This document shows positions 34,794-48,384 of a DNA stretch of 64,000 bases, piece after piece. The notes beneath the pieces are model-generated. The model searched no databases and was not told the DNA's origin. It saw nothing but the letters and a program-made list of their open reading frames with translations. Numbering within the stretch: the stretch's first letter is position 1; every line of letters begins with the position of its first letter. Location: positions 213,811,654 through 213,875,653 of the forward strand of contig NC_081411.1 in NCBI RefSeq assembly GCF_030272615.1. Reading direction: 5' to 3'. The position numbers and the translations under genes are program-made. Origin of the DNA: Cryptomeria japonica. Its lineage: Eukaryota > Streptophyta > Pinopsida > Cupressales > Cupressaceae.

Positions 34794-37335
34794 ATACCCA
34801 TACATTATTTTCCATGTCCTCATGTACAAATTCCACAAGAGCTTCACTTAGTGAACCTAGGTTATATCATCTGCATTCATGACATACTAAAGAATCCCCC
34901 TATTTTCAAAAAATATTTCCTTAAACTCCTTTTTTGTCACCCCCTCCCAATACACAACCCAAATTAAAAACCCCCCTATTTTGACCAAATATTGTATTTT
35001 TTCATAGCCCAAATTAAAAAATCCCCTTTTTTCACAAGATAGGTGATATATTGTTGTCAATTTTCAGGATACTAAACCCCCCAATATGAATGCACTTAAT
35101 ATAATATTGCCTAGCCAGTGAAGCTCCTATGACAAATGGATCATATCATCATGTAACCATTTTAATCATCAATAAACAACTAATATTTTCCATATCATTA
35201 TGTCTAAGTTCTCATGTTCAGATACATCAATGCATTCTTGAGTAGGTCAACTTTACAAAGCATGTGAATATATAAAAATATGTGCCCCAACTTTTCTCGC
35301 TCAATAAAGTAGAACTTGAGCCACTGCTACTAAAAAAAATTGCATTATAATATTAAAAAAATATAAAAAACACCAAATAAAAGTAACTCAACAATGAAAG
35401 CAACATGAAATCCAATGATGGATGCATTGCCATTCTAACCTCACATCATACTCCAAACTTGTGTAGAGAATTCATTTTGTTCAAATCATCATTTACAAAT
35501 ACATCAATGCATTCTTGAGTAGGTCAGCTCTACATAGCATGAACATATAGGAAAATATGTACCCCTAATATCCTTGCTCAATAAGGTAGACCTCGAACCA
35601 CTACTTACTCTCAAAAACACTTTCATTGCAATATTAATTTTATTAGAAAATTTTGAATTGCTAGAAATATGTAGAAAATATTGGCCAATCTTTACTAAAA
35701 AATAAGAAAATGTAATTACCATGGTAAATCATTCCTTTAAAAATATTAAATTCTTATGAAAAAGTAAGGGTCTGTGTGTGGTATTGATTGACTAGTTTAA
35801 GAAATAGTGCTTGTTTCTATAATAAATTAATATTTGAAATCAAACATTGAATATTTTAAACTACCCCTAGTTTTTTTTCACCAATGTTTGTTTTATCTAT
35901 AATCTTATGGTTTGGGTTTTATTTCATGAGCCAAAGTGTAGCCGTAGAGATCCAATGCCTTTGGAGGCCCAAATGCAAATTTAGGCCCTATGGGTATTAG
36001 AGCTCTAAAAGTACATTTTAGCCCATAAAATTTAGCAACAATCATTAGATTATAATTATAATTATTTAATGACCAAAATATATTTTTGGGTTTGATGGGT
36101 ATATTTTAATTCATAAATATGACATTGACCAATCTATTATAAATAAAATCAATGGTGGCGATTAAAAATTCATGAAATGGCCCTAAATTAATAAATAGAT
36201 ATACAAAATTATGATAAAATCAATTTTATTTTTAGATATAACTAATAAAATTCAAGAAAATCTAATCTAATTAGGTATCACATATTATTGTAAATTTTTG
36301 AATTCAATATTTATAAGATAATAAATGTTCTACCAGTTCAAGCAAAACTAAAATAATATATTATAAAAATATAGTAATTCAGGTTACCTTACAACTTCTC
36401 CTATTAGCTAAATTTTGAGTCCTCGATTTCAACTATTAGCTAATTAGTGAATATTCATCACTAAAACAATCACTCATTACATGGAACACTAAAATATCTT
36501 ACATCTTAGTATTGAAAAGAGGTAATATATTATGTTTTTTAGATGTAATAATTTATTCTCTTCATGAAATACATGATAAATGGTTGTAATGATTCAATAG
36601 AGTATGCAATTCAAACATAGACATGGCTGAACAAGGGGTTTTCTAGATGAAATTTTTAAAGCACCAAATGATCAACATAATACATGTTACAATGATGAAT
36701 TTAATCCCTTTGAATGTGAACCTCTCTATGAAATAAATCATGTTGTCAAATATTTAAATTAGAACGTTTCAATTAATTGAGTTAGTTTTGTATGTTAGCT
36801 ACGTGTGAGCATAATGCAAAATCATTCCAACATAGAGAAGAATAAATGCATTGGTAAACAACTTTAGTTGGATTATAGAAGGTATTATGTGAAGCAAAGA
36901 AAACAATATTCAAATTGGAACAAAGTAGAATGTTAACCATTGTGTAATATTTAACTTTTTGAATGTAATTTATTATGTAAATAAGTTTGATTCACACTAT
37001 CAAAAGAGATTGGTGTCTCTTACTAAGTCAGTGCTCTCTTGGAGGAAATTGGTGTCTCCAGTACGTTGGTGCCTACAAATTTTTTAATTGAGGATTGGTA
37101 TCTCTAGAGCGTTGCTTCTTGAAAACATTACAAGATTATTTTTTTAGTTTTTGATATTTGATTTGGACAGTAGATCCAAGAAGTCCTTCATAATGGGTTT
37201 CCTTTTGAAAGGGTTTCCATGTAAATATGATTTTCTCTTATGTGGATGTGTGTACATGTTATTGTTGTTTTTATTACTGATTCATTATTATTAATTTTTA
37301 AATAAGTAAAATATCTCATTATACTAATTCACCTC
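34794..37335 (+). repeat. Right part of the ~2.7-kb direct repeat, copy A
   Basis: Resumes the match to copy B (44705-47260) immediately after the gypsy element. It ends near 'ctcattatactaattcacc' in both copies. No coding domain was recognised; it contains two related sub-blocks around 35200-35300 and 35500-35600 ('acatcaatgcattcttgagt'). Confidence 0.8.
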
Positions 37336-37979
37336 GTTCTCAGTTGAATTGTGTGGATGTGAAAAAATGTCTTATCTATCTAAGGTAGAGACTTATGTGT
37401 GCATGATATCAGGAGGAGATTGCTGGAGTTGATTTCTTTCTTTGCATTGATTTTTTTTCACATTCATGTATTTTTTTCAATGCCAAAGGGGGAGATTGTT
37501 GGATATGAGAGTTTTTGGAATGTGTTGTTGTCATTGATGTCAACATATTCCCATGTTCTTGTGTTTGAGTGTTGCAGGGAGTTGGTTCAATTGGTGTATT
37601 GTAGATATGCTAATGCAGATTTAAAGATTCAAATATTAATATCTTCAGTTGATTCAACATGAGTTTCAGTTTTTTGAAAGGTGATTTGATCAAGTTATGT
37701 GATCTGGTGTGATGACTCATTTTTATGTTGGTTCTATATTGCAGACTTGTGATTTTTGGTTTGTATTGCTCCGGAATTGATTCATTACATTGAGAGGATT
37801 TTGGAGAGTGTTTGGTATGTTCATGTGTGTCCTTAGTTTGAGTGGTTCATGATTTGAAACTTCACAAGCATATCTTTCAGTTTGTCAGTAAGTTATGTTG
37901 GTGTTCTTGAGCTACATAAGGGAAATGATGATGATTCTTGTAATCTGAGTTGTTGCAGAGGAAATCGTGTTGCTTGTTG
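37336..37979 (+). mobile_element. 3' end of a copia-like element (polypurine tract plus partial LTR)
   Basis: CCAAAGGGGGAGAT at 37483-37496, directly followed by TGTTGGATATGAGAG, is a classic copia polypurine tract and LTR start. The LTR-like DNA runs to about 37979, where it abuts the 3'-truncated LINE. No partner LTR is visible in the window. Confidence 0.55.
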
Positions 37980-40563
37980 GAGACCCAAACCTACAGAATT
38001 TTTATGTCTACATATCAATTTCCAACCAATAAGCGACATTATTTTCCTATCGTCCACTCCAGACCATAGTATTTTTTTTTTTTTTTCAATGGCATCCGCA
38101 TATTTAGATGAGATTTTAAACAGACTCAAAGTGTATATAGGAAGATTATGGAGAGTAGATTTAAGAAGTTGAAGCTTACCTACTTGACTGAGTAGAGCAC
38201 TCTTCTATCTTGCCAGCTTCTTGCTAAATTTGTCAATCAGAGCATTCCAAAAAGAGGGGGGATTAAGGCCTAGAGGCAAACCCAGATAAATAGAAGGTAA
38301 AGCTTCAATTCTACATTTAAGAATTCTGGCCATTTTATTTTTCCTTGACTCTGAAGTATTAAAGAAAAATAAGGAGCATTTTTACATATTCAACATTTGA
38401 CCAGAAGTTGACGTATAATCATACAGGGCCTTTCTCAAGTTCCTAGCTTCAACAATAGTGGATCTTCTCATTAAGATGCTATCATCCATGAACTGTTGAT
38501 GAGAACACACCATACTATTTGAGGAAGGCTTCAATCCCATTAAGGATCCCCATTCTACTATTCTTTGTAGGTTTCTACAAACACATTCTGCCATTAATGC
38601 AAAAAGGATAGGGGAGATGGGCTCCCCCTACCTTAGCCCCCTAGAATTCTTAAAAAAATATGAGGGGGAGCCATTCACAATGATGGAGATGGTAGCCGTA
38701 GATATAAGTTGACCAAAAAGATGGAGGAAACAATTGTTGAAGCCAAAAGACTTCATAATTTTGAGCAAAAAATTCCAATCAATTCGATCATAAGCTATTG
38801 AAATGTCAAGTTTAAGAAGAAACCCCTCAGTCTTAGATTCCATGAGGGAATGGACATTCTCATGGACCGTAACAATGGAGTCAAGGATCTACCTTCCTGG
38901 AATGAAACCATTTTGTTGATGGGAGATAAGAGAGGGCAATAAACTCAACAATATAGAAGTCAAGACCTTAGAAATGATTTTGTAAAAAGAGTTACATAGA
39001 CTGATGGGCCTAAAAGTTTGAAAATCTACCACTCCAGGGCATTTGGGGAAGATAACCAAGAAAGTAGCATTAAGCTCCTTAAGAAGGCACCTGGACCCAA
39101 AAAATTCTTTGACAACATTCACTACTTCATTAAAAACTATTTCCCAAAAATATTGAAAAAAGAACATGGGGAAGTCATTAGGTCCCAGAGAATTATTGTC
39201 TTCAAAGGAGAAAATAACTCTTTTGATTACTTGTCTTGATAGGATGGAGGAAAGCATTTTATTATCTTATTCCTTGACAAGACTTGGAATGGCTCCTGTT
39301 AAGGTATCTTGAATCTCACTATTAATACCACCATTTGCCTTAAGGAGATTCTTAAAGAAAATGACAATATTTTTTCTGATGTCTTCCTCCTTATCAAACC
39401 TACTACCATTGTAATCAATATAAGAAATTCTATTAGCTGCCCTATGTTTAAGAGTTGTCATGTGAAAATACCTATTATTTTTTATCTCCAACCGAGAGTC
39501 ACAGGGCTCTTGATATTTGTTTCTAGAATTCTTCTTCTTTTGATATGACGTCATGCATCTTTCCAAGCAGTTCATTTTCCTTAGATTTATTATCAACTAT
39601 ATATCCTTCCAACTGGATTTTCTCCTAGATATCCTTGATTTCCATCTGTAACTTTGACTTCATTCCAAAAATGTTCCCAACCATTTCTTTGTTCCAAATT
39701 CTAACTTTTTTTTTCACCTCCCTCAATCTTTTGGAAAACCTAAACATAGCAGTTCCTAAAACTAAGATATGAACCACCATTTTCTAACTTTCTCAAAGAT
39801 CTTAGGGTGAGACAGACACATTTGTTCAAATCTGAAAGGAAAATTCCTCTTTGCGTGGATGAGATTCACCACAAAACTTCTAGGGAAGTGATTAGAGCCA
39901 ATCCTTGAGATGACTTTTAAGGAGCATAAATAATATAAGAACCATTGATTTGAAATTAAAGTTCTATCTAGCCTAACTTGAATCAACTCATTAGTTATTC
40001 TCCTATTTGACCAAGTGTAAAAAGCACCTTGAAGGTCAATATTTGTAAGCACCTAAGAGTTGATGAAGTCCAGAAGGTCCATTTTTCTTTACAAATTTCA
40101 TCTGAGAGCCTCCAAATTTTTCACTATCTTGGAATGGAGTATTACAGTCACCCATCACAATCCAGATTTCATTACAAAACTTTCTTCGAAATGCCATAAG
40201 ATCTTGCTAGAAAATATTTCTTGCGCCTCTACCATTAGGAGCATAGATGTTGGAATGGATCCAACAAAAAATATCTTTGATATGAGAAAATTTGGTGGCT
40301 ATATGATGATCTCTTTCAAAAATCGGTTCTCCTCTAATGAGGTTCAAGTTCCAAAAAGTTACAATTCTTCCAGACGCTCCCTCGGAGTTGTTACCATGCA
40401 CCCCACAAAATTTAAACATTTTGATCTTTTCAACTTTTTATTTTGATATTTTAGATTCTTGAACCAATAAAATATCTCATTTATGATGCCTAGCCTAATT
40501 TTGCAAAATATCCTGCTTATGGAGGCTATTCGAGCCCCTTATGTTCCAAGACATAATCTTCAT
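37980..40563 (-). pseudogene. LINE ORF2 (endonuclease and reverse transcriptase), broken
   Basis: Begins MKIMSWNIRGS at 40563, the usual start of a plant L1 endonuclease. VQESKI supplies its Glu and VMGDCN the next acidic site. The final SDH motif reads SNH (RIGSNHFPRSF, near 39880-39905), which removes a catalytic Asp. RT motifs follow: FRPISLCNSFYKIISKVL, QQNGFIPGR, KLDISIAYDRIDW, FMDDSIL and YLGLPLG. The C-terminal KISSKYADAIEK and WSGVDDRKIMSLIGWKLICR end at the copia junction. Several stops. Confidence 0.87.
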
Positions 40564-40859
40564 ATTTTGCCTGAGGAATGGAGTTTGCAAATCTCTAGTA
40601 TGGTTTTGTACAACCCATCTGCAATATCTTGAAAGATTTCCTTCTCCTTGTGCCATTTCGAGGACTTTCTTCCTTGAATACCCTTTGAGGCTCTACAATC
40701 TGCCTTGGATCTTGAACTTGTAGAGACTCCTAATGGATTCTCCTACTATTTGTTCTTTTTTCTCTCCTTGCATGTCTGAGAATAATCCTCCTCTATTTCT
40801 AAATCTTCAGGATAGAGGTTCTGTTTTCTTGGTTCCCAATCTTCGTCTGGAAGTCCTCT

Positions 40860-42435
40860 CTAGGACAAAGGCAAGGTGTCCATTATTCCAAGATGATTCT
40901 GAACTAAGTTCTCACTTGGGTCTCCTTGATTTCTACTGGAGTTGCCATACGTATCCTTAACAAATTTAGGGGAATTCATAGATGTGTAGCTCCTAGAGGA
41001 AACTTGGCTTGGAGTTTCCTTGGTGTTAGAAACTGCAGAAATACAGGGAACCCTGATATCCACATTCTGGTTGATTTCCTTGAATGGGATAGAAGATTCC
41101 TGGCTATGGATGTCTTCTAGGCCCATAACACCCTACTCCATATCACCTGAGTCAAGGATTGGCATATTGATGATTGGCTCCTGGTTTTCCATGTCCACCT
41201 GGTTCTTAGGAACATTCTCCTTTTTCGAGGTCTCCAAGGGCTTAACAATATTGTTACTATCCTTTTCCCAATTTAGTTGGGCTGCATTTCCATTCCCTTC
41301 CCCTTTATCCTTTAATTTTCAAACTCACTTGTGCTTAGGCTGAGGCATCTCTTTCTCCTTCCTGACTTTCAACGAGCATCTCTTAGCCTAATGTCCCGAT
41401 TTCCTGCATTTGAAGCATACAAAAGGGATTGATTCAAACTTAATGGCTTGAACCCATGGACCCAACTTGGATTGTATTTCAATAGATGATGGTGAATCTG
41501 CATTCTAGGACACACCAACACAAATTCTAGGAAACACCAGCCTCCTCCTAGTCATTGTCATAGGATCTATAGACACAAGTTCTCCAAAAGAGTTAGCCAG
41601 GCCATTAAAAATATCTTCATTCACATATTCCATTGGAAGGCTGGGAAGTATAACCCACACTAGGACATTTTTAAAAATGGATTCTAAAAGATCCAAGTTA
41701 GTAGTCCATTTCTTAAGAGCTAAGGAGGGCTTGCCATTAACCCAAGGACCTCCACTTCTAACAGCCTGAATATCTTCCTTGCATGAAAACTCAAAGGCAA
41801 AATAGCCTTTAGGAAGGGAAGAGACAAGAACCTGGCCATTAGTTATCCACTTCCTTTTGACAAAGGCTCTCACTACTTCAATGTTAGGCTTGGGGCCCAT
41901 AAATTTATCAACCGACATCTTGTCCATAAGAGATATTTTCTGGTTAATAACCATATTAAAGGAACATAAATGGAAAACTTACCCTTCGAGGATCAGATAT
42001 ATTGTTGACTGGTGGGAACACTCATTTTCTACTAGGTTTCACTCCGAACAGTGACGACCAAGGTTTATGTTTGGGAACAACATTTCCATCGTCCCCCACC
42101 ACATTTTGGACTTTCTTAGCGGTTCCCTATCCTTTAGAAGGGTCCTCATGGGCATCACAGATATTGGGAATAGGGGAAACCACCTGAGATGGCTTTTTAT
42201 TTTCATTTTCTCGATGAGAGTTGCCATCAGATGAAAAACCCTTCCCCCCTAGATCCACCTGAATATTCTTTCCAGGGTTGGGTTCTGTTGTCTCCTCCTT
42301 TCCTTGCTTGTCACTCGGTCCATGCACGGATTCTGCTTGTGATTCCTCAGATCCTACACCGCCACTTCCATTTTCGCTGTTCAAAATTTCAAAAATCTCA
42401 TTCTCCCACCTATTCACTTGCTTCTCCTGCTCCAT
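40860..42435 (-). pseudogene. LINE ORF1 (DUF4283, zinc knuckle), broken
   Basis: Begins MEQEKQVNRWENEIFEILNS at 42435. After stops near 42127, the DUF4283 region at 41505-41954 reads VKRKWITNGQVLVSSLPKGY and YFAFEFSCKEDIQAVRSGGP. A CCHC knuckle (CFKCRKSGH-stop-AKRC) lies near 41385-41425, with one stop inside it. A Ser/Asn-rich tail runs to about 40860. ORF1 proteins of this type bind the LINE RNA. Confidence 0.82.
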
Positions 42436-42480
42436 GTTTATTTTTTATTTTTTTAATTATCTTTTGGTGAATAATCTAAG

Positions 42481-43569
42481 ATAACACATTTAATTGTGTA
42501 GTGTTTCAGACAAATTTGATGCAACTATTTATCCTCTTGAAGTTCTCCTAATCAAAATGTTTTCATAGATCCTCCACAAATCCTCTTCTTAATTGCTTCT
42601 TATTTTTAGATGATATTTTATTGTTCTTAAATGTACTAATGATATCTTTAAATAACAACACATATTAAAATATTAGACAAATATGTTCTGAGTGAAGTCA
42701 TTTGTAATTATTTCATCTATTAATACAATTTTTGAATATATGAATTTAATAATAACAATTGAACTGCAGATTGGAGAGATGTGCATATGAACATAATTAA
42801 CCAATTCTATCATCTTGAATGTTTTCATAGAATTGTAACCATGATCACCATTTTTAATTCTTTCTTCCATGATTACATCAATGACATCTAAAATTCTATA
42901 AATTGTCGATTTAAATAACTAAACCCTATTCTTAAAATAAATAATTAAAAAAAATGGATCTTAGACTACAGTGCATAGAACCAGATGCATCTAAGAAACT
43001 AATCTAAGTGTCATTTTTTTGCTTATTACCACATAAATGTCAATACAAAAACTCTTTATAGAGTCTTTTGTAGTTCCTTAGAAATTAAAAAGGCTAACAA
43101 TATTTATCCAAGCATTGACTAGTTAAAACCTCTAGCACTTGATTAAGCTACATGCAAATATCAACATACTACCCAAGATTAGTGAGATCGAGAAGAACAA
43201 AGGCCTTGATACAAGACAAATTTTCCCTTTGCCCAAAAGTTAAACAAGAAAGCATTTTAATTTAGAAATATTTTTATGTTGGAACACAAAAGGTAAAGTA
43301 TTATGCCAACTAAAGACTTCAATTTTTTGTTTCACAATTCTTGTCACATCCTCGTTAGCTACCTTGATGACTGTTCTTGGAGACAAATAAACAAATAAAT
43401 AACTAATAATAATAAAAAGCTAACATATCCTTCAAAGAGGACAAGATATCATTCATCTAGGAAGGGATGGTGTCAGTATGGGTACCGCGTGAAGGTAGGG
43501 GCATCTGTTAATGTGGGTAAGACTAGCTACGAAGATGGTATGGGCATCCTTCATCTCTTAAATGCTTGA
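42481..43569. other. AT-rich spacer, no gene seen
   Basis: No domain, RNA gene or terminus recognised. It may include the LINE 5' UTR near its left edge. Confidence 0.4.
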
Positions 43570-44120
43570 GAAAGTTTCAAGCAAGGTAGGTAGCATGTGT
43601 AAATTCAAGACTGCCATATTTGACCATGTTGTTCTTTCCTATGCTCTAGGGAGAAGTTTCTAAAATAGACATGGAAGGAAATTAAAATAGGGAGCAATAA
43701 AGGTTGACCAAGAATGTAGAAAATGATTACAAATCTAATTAGTAGTTCGGTGTGACAATTGGAAGAGGATCATAAGTAGGAGAATAAAATGCTAAGAGAA
43801 TGCAATAAAAAGGGGCATGGAAAGAGAAAATATGGGATGTGAAGAGATGGAAGGAGAAATTGTGTAGGAAGTGGAGTAGAAAAGTGCAAGCAATTGAGGA
43901 AAATTCCAAAGGATTATAGAGAAATAATGTGAGAGATATTGATGGACAAAATATGTGGAAAGGAAAGAGAAAAATGAGGAAAAAAAAAAGGCAAGGGAGA
44001 AAAGGTGAAGATTCTCTAAACATTCCCCAAAGCCTAAATGATGAATGATTCTCATCAACGAGGGTGTGTAAATAGAGAATAATATAGAGGGAGGAATAAG
44101 ACAGAAGAAAAATTATGAAT
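43570..44120 (+). repeat. Dispersed purine-rich repeat, uninterrupted copy
   Basis: Similar to 3725-4118 joined to 12080-12345, without the copia element. The copia insertion point corresponds to about 43935-43955. Confidence 0.6.
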
Positions 44121-44528
44121 AAAAACCTTATTTAGCAATACTTTTTGTGTGTGTTAAATATTCTTGATTTAGTTACATATTGTTACGCTAGTTTTGGAGA
44201 GTTAAGTTCTATTCATTCATCATGAAGATATAAATCATATGGGGGATCAGAATTTGTTTTGGAGTCTTCTAATCTATTGTTTGAATCTTTCCTAACATCT
44301 TTTGGTGGGTTTGTGTTAAGAAATAAATGCATATGCCCTACATGTTAATATGCATCAATGATAGCTAGAGGTTATTGATTACATTCATGAATATAAATGT
44401 AATGGCCTATAAAAATATTATTTCATTGTATTTAGTCCAATTTTGGCATTGGAACCAATCTAGGATCACTTACGCATGCATATGTATCCTTAAATGTATT
44501 TTAAATTAATATTTTAAAGGGACTATGA
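44121..44528. other. AT-rich spacer, no gene seen
   Basis: No recognisable feature. The string AATGGCCTATAAA also occurs near 12808, a weak hint that the wider block is duplicated. Confidence 0.35.
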
Positions 44529-47270
44529 TGCTAGGTTCCCTAGTCCACTAGGACTATTCTCCTCATGATCATATGCCAATAGTTTGGATGAGACAAGGCT
44601 TAAAATACGCTGAAAATGACCCAAAAGAAGGCACGCAAAAGAAAGGGTCCAACAAAGAGTGTGAATTTATAAGAAGTTACAATTTAAAACACTAAATTAA
44701 AAATTACCATTCATTATTTTCCATGTTCTCATGTATAAATACATCATATCACCATGTAACCATCTTAATCATCAATATACAATTAATAATTTGTCCATAT
44801 CATCATGTCCACGTTCTCATGTTCAAATACATCAATGCAATCTTGAGTAGATAAACTTTATAAAGAATGTGCATATAGAAAAATATGTGCCCCTACTTTT
44901 CTCACTCAGTAAGGTAGAACTTTAACCACAACTACTCTAAAAAAAACTTGCCTTGTAATATTAGAAAAATATTTTAAAAACATCAAATAAAAGAAAATCA
45001 ATAATGAAAGAAAAATGAAATCCAATGATGGATGCATTTCCTTTCTAACCTCACATCATACTCCAAACTTGCATAAAGAATTCATTTTCTTCATGTCCTC
45101 ATGTATAAATACAACAATGTGTTCTTGAGTAGGTCAACTCTGCATAGCATGCACATATAGAAAAAAATGTGCCCCTAATATCCTGGCTCAATAAGGTAGA
45201 GCTTGGACCAATACTTACTCTAAAAAATACTTGCATTGCAATATTAATTTTATTGGCAACTTTTTCAATTGCTAGAAATATATTAAAAATATTGGCCAAT
45301 CTTTATTAAAAATTAGAAAATGCATTAATTACCATGGTAAATCATTCCTTTAAAAATATTTAATTCTTATGAGAAAGTAAGGGTTTGAGTGTTGTATTGA
45401 TGGGCTAGTTTGATATGTAGTGCTTGTGTTTATTATTCATTAATATTTTAAATTGCCCCTAAATTTTTTACACCAATGTTAGTTCTATCTATAATCTTAT
45501 GTTTTGGGTTTTATTTCATAAGCCAAAATGTAGCAATAGAGATCCAATGCCCTTGGAGGCCCAAATATAAATATAGGCCATGTGAGTATTAGAGATCTGA
45601 AAGTATATTTTAGCCGATAGAATTTAGAAACGATCATTAGATTATAATTATTTAATGACCAAAATAATTTTTTTGGTTTGATGGGTATATTTTAATTCAT
45701 AAATACAACACTAACCATTAGATTATAACTAAAACCAATGGTGGTGATTAAAATATTGTGATATGGCCCTAAAGTAATAAACAACTATACAAAATTATTA
45801 TAAAATTAATTTTATTTTTAGATATAACTTATAAAACTCAATCAAATATAATCTAATTAGGTATCAAATTTTGTTGTAAATTTTTTAATTTAAAATTTTA
45901 ATGTAATAAATGTTTTGCTAATTTAACTAGAACTAAAATAATATTTTATAAAAAAAGGGTGATTTAGGTTACCTTACAACTTGTACTATTATCTAAATTT
46001 TGAGTCCCCAATTTCAACATTAGCTTATTTGTGAGTATTGTCCTAAAAGAATCACTCATTACATGGTACACTATAAATATCTTACATCTTAGTATTGAAA
46101 AGAGGTAATAAATTATGTTTTAGATGTTATAATTTATTCTCTTTATGAGATACATGATAATTGGTTGTAATGATCCAATAGGGATTGCAATTCAAACATA
46201 GACATGGCTGAATAAGGGGTTTTCTAGATGGAATTTTTAAATCATCAAATGATCAACATATACATGCTACAATGATGAATTAAATTATTTGAATGCGAAC
46301 TGTTAGAGTTATCTTTTATTAGATAATAATTATTTATTTAATTATTGGTCTATTATACTCTATGGTTGAGCTAAATTTAGGAATCTTATAATTCTTTAGG
46401 GTTTTCACCTTTAGGATTTCGAGTATCCTCTTATAAGGATTCTCTCTTTGTATTTTCATAACAACTATATTGATTGAATTGCATTCTTCTTGCACAATCA
46501 ATATGACTCCTCTTTTCTTGATCTCTGAATTCTGGCCTCCATAGCTTTTTTGCTTCTCTCCTTCTGTGACAAGTTTGCATGCAGGTGATCTTTGGGAGCT
46601 GTAGAGTTGATTTTTCCTCAACTCCAATATGAACCTCTATGAAATAAATCTTGTTGATAGATATTTAAATCATAATGTTTTGAGTAATTAAGTGATTTTT
46701 TTATGTTGGCTATGTGTGAGCATAATGCAAAATTATTTCAACATAGAGAAGAATAAGTGTATTGGTAAACAACTTTAGTTGGATTATAGAAGGTATTGTG
46801 TGAAGCAAAGAAAATAATATTCAAATTGGAACAGAGCAAAACGTTAATCATTGTTGAAGATGTAACTTTTTGAATGTAATTTATTGTCCAATAGAGGTTG
46901 GTTCATCCTATCAAAACAGATTGGTGTCTCTTACTAGGTTCGTGCTCTATTTGTGGAAATTGGTGTCTCTAGTAGGTTGGTTCTCACAATTTTTGTAATT
47001 GAGGATTGGTATCTCTAGAGGGTTGTTGCTTGGAAATATTATAAGATTATGTTATTAGTTTTTGATACTTGATTTGGATAGTAGATCCAAGAAATCCTTC
47101 ATCATGGATTTCCTCCTCAAAGGATTTCCATGTAAATACGATCTTCTCTTATGTGGATGTTTGTGCTTGTTATTGTTGATTTTGTTGTTGTTGCAAATTC
47201 ATTATTATTGATTTTTGAATAATTAAAAGATCTCATTATACTAATTCACCCCCTTCTTAGTAAAATTTGT
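44529..47270 (+). repeat. ~2.7-kb direct repeat, copy B (no gypsy insertion)
   Basis: Matches 15999-16176 joined directly to 34794-37335. At the place of the gypsy insertion it reads 'attaccattcattattttcc', with a single copy of the target sequence. It therefore serves as a paralogous empty site. A private block around 46300-46620 is absent from copy A. No coding domain. Confidence 0.8.
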
Positions 47271-48384
47271 ATTCTCACTAGTCCTAATGCATCTTACAAA
47301 ATGAGGTAAACGATAAAATTATTCCAAAGCTAAGAGGTATAAATTATGATGCATTGTAGGAATCTCTAATCTTATTATTAGAGGACAAATACCTATATGA
47401 AGTGTTGGAAAGGCAAAGATAGATGACATGCTAGTTGTGTCTCATTTAGCTAATTTATATATCAACCAAAATCCTTCAAATAACTAGATGTACCAATCTC
47501 AATATGAATGCATTTTGGTAGCTAGGTGAAGAAAAAATTATCTAGCATGATACAAACAATACTACTTGGAGAAATTGCTATTTTAGCTAAGACTTTATCA
47601 ACATGGCAAATACAACCTAGGAAATTCCACTTGGATATGGACATGGAGAGCTCTCTTCTCAGAGAGTACAACATCTCATGTCCAGGGTGTAAAAATAAGA
47701 TGAGACATATAAAGACACCAAGTGCCATGCTTAAGAATATTTTTCATATGGTTGGTTTCAAAAAAGAGAAAGAAAACTCTATATGAGGTAACATAAATTA
47801 TCAAGATTGATCAACTGTAGGAACCGTGCTTTACTCACCCACACTTTAAGCATTCTTTCAAGGAAAATCCTTCCAACAAAATAACCTAAGATTTGAGTAA
47901 AATTTTCAAGTTATCTCTTAAGAATTATCAATCTCTAGGATGGGAAAGATCACATCCATAAGTAATTCAAAAGATATACCTCATGAAACACCTTCAGAAT
48001 GATTTCTGTAAGCCACTTATGATGGATCCATCCTTATCCATCATCAAATCATCAACACCAACAACTACAACTAGATTGATGAAGTGTAAGACCATTTAAA
48101 AGAAAAAGAAACACACCCACATGCATAAAAGAATTAAAAGATCCCACAATAAATATTAAAAACTATAAAAGAACCCTAGTCAAAGAAGTAATGTGATATA
48201 ACAAACAACAACAAAAAATGGCATTGACAAAATCAAGCTCCAATTTGAATTAGAAGCTTCAAATATAATAATTTAATAAATTCATTCGGCACTCTAAAAG
48301 AAAATAAAATTATTTTATTAAAAAATTACACACCATGCTGGATAGACACTCCAAAAATAATAAGAATAAGTTTTAGTCAAGTGT
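47271..48384 (+). other. Spacer upstream of kinase copy 2, with unrecognised 86-codon ORF
   Basis: An open frame at 47526-47786 (MKKKLSSMIQTILL..., with one CPGC pair) has no family resemblance that I recognise. From about 48005 the sequence is similar to the flank upstream of kinase copy 3 (from about 56905), for example 'accatttaaaagaa' and 'cacatgcat'. The duplicated unit therefore includes this upstream DNA. Confidence 0.4.

Larger units (their letters stand above)
37980..42480 (-). mobile_element. L1-type LINE, 3' truncated
   Basis: On the - strand ORF1 (DUF4283 and zinc knuckle) is followed by ORF2 (endonuclease and RT), the plant L1 order. The 3' end stops inside the RT C-terminal region at about 37980, next to the copia LTR, so no poly(A) tail or target duplication can be seen. 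Many stops and frameshifts. A T-run at 38071-38086 (A-run on the coding strand) interrupts codons after ADAIEK. Confidence 0.88.

Noticed and set aside
37893-38129. Separate 78-codon - strand gene
   Set aside because: It is the C-terminal piece of the LINE RT (ADAIEK, WSGVDD), extended by chance into the copia LTR.
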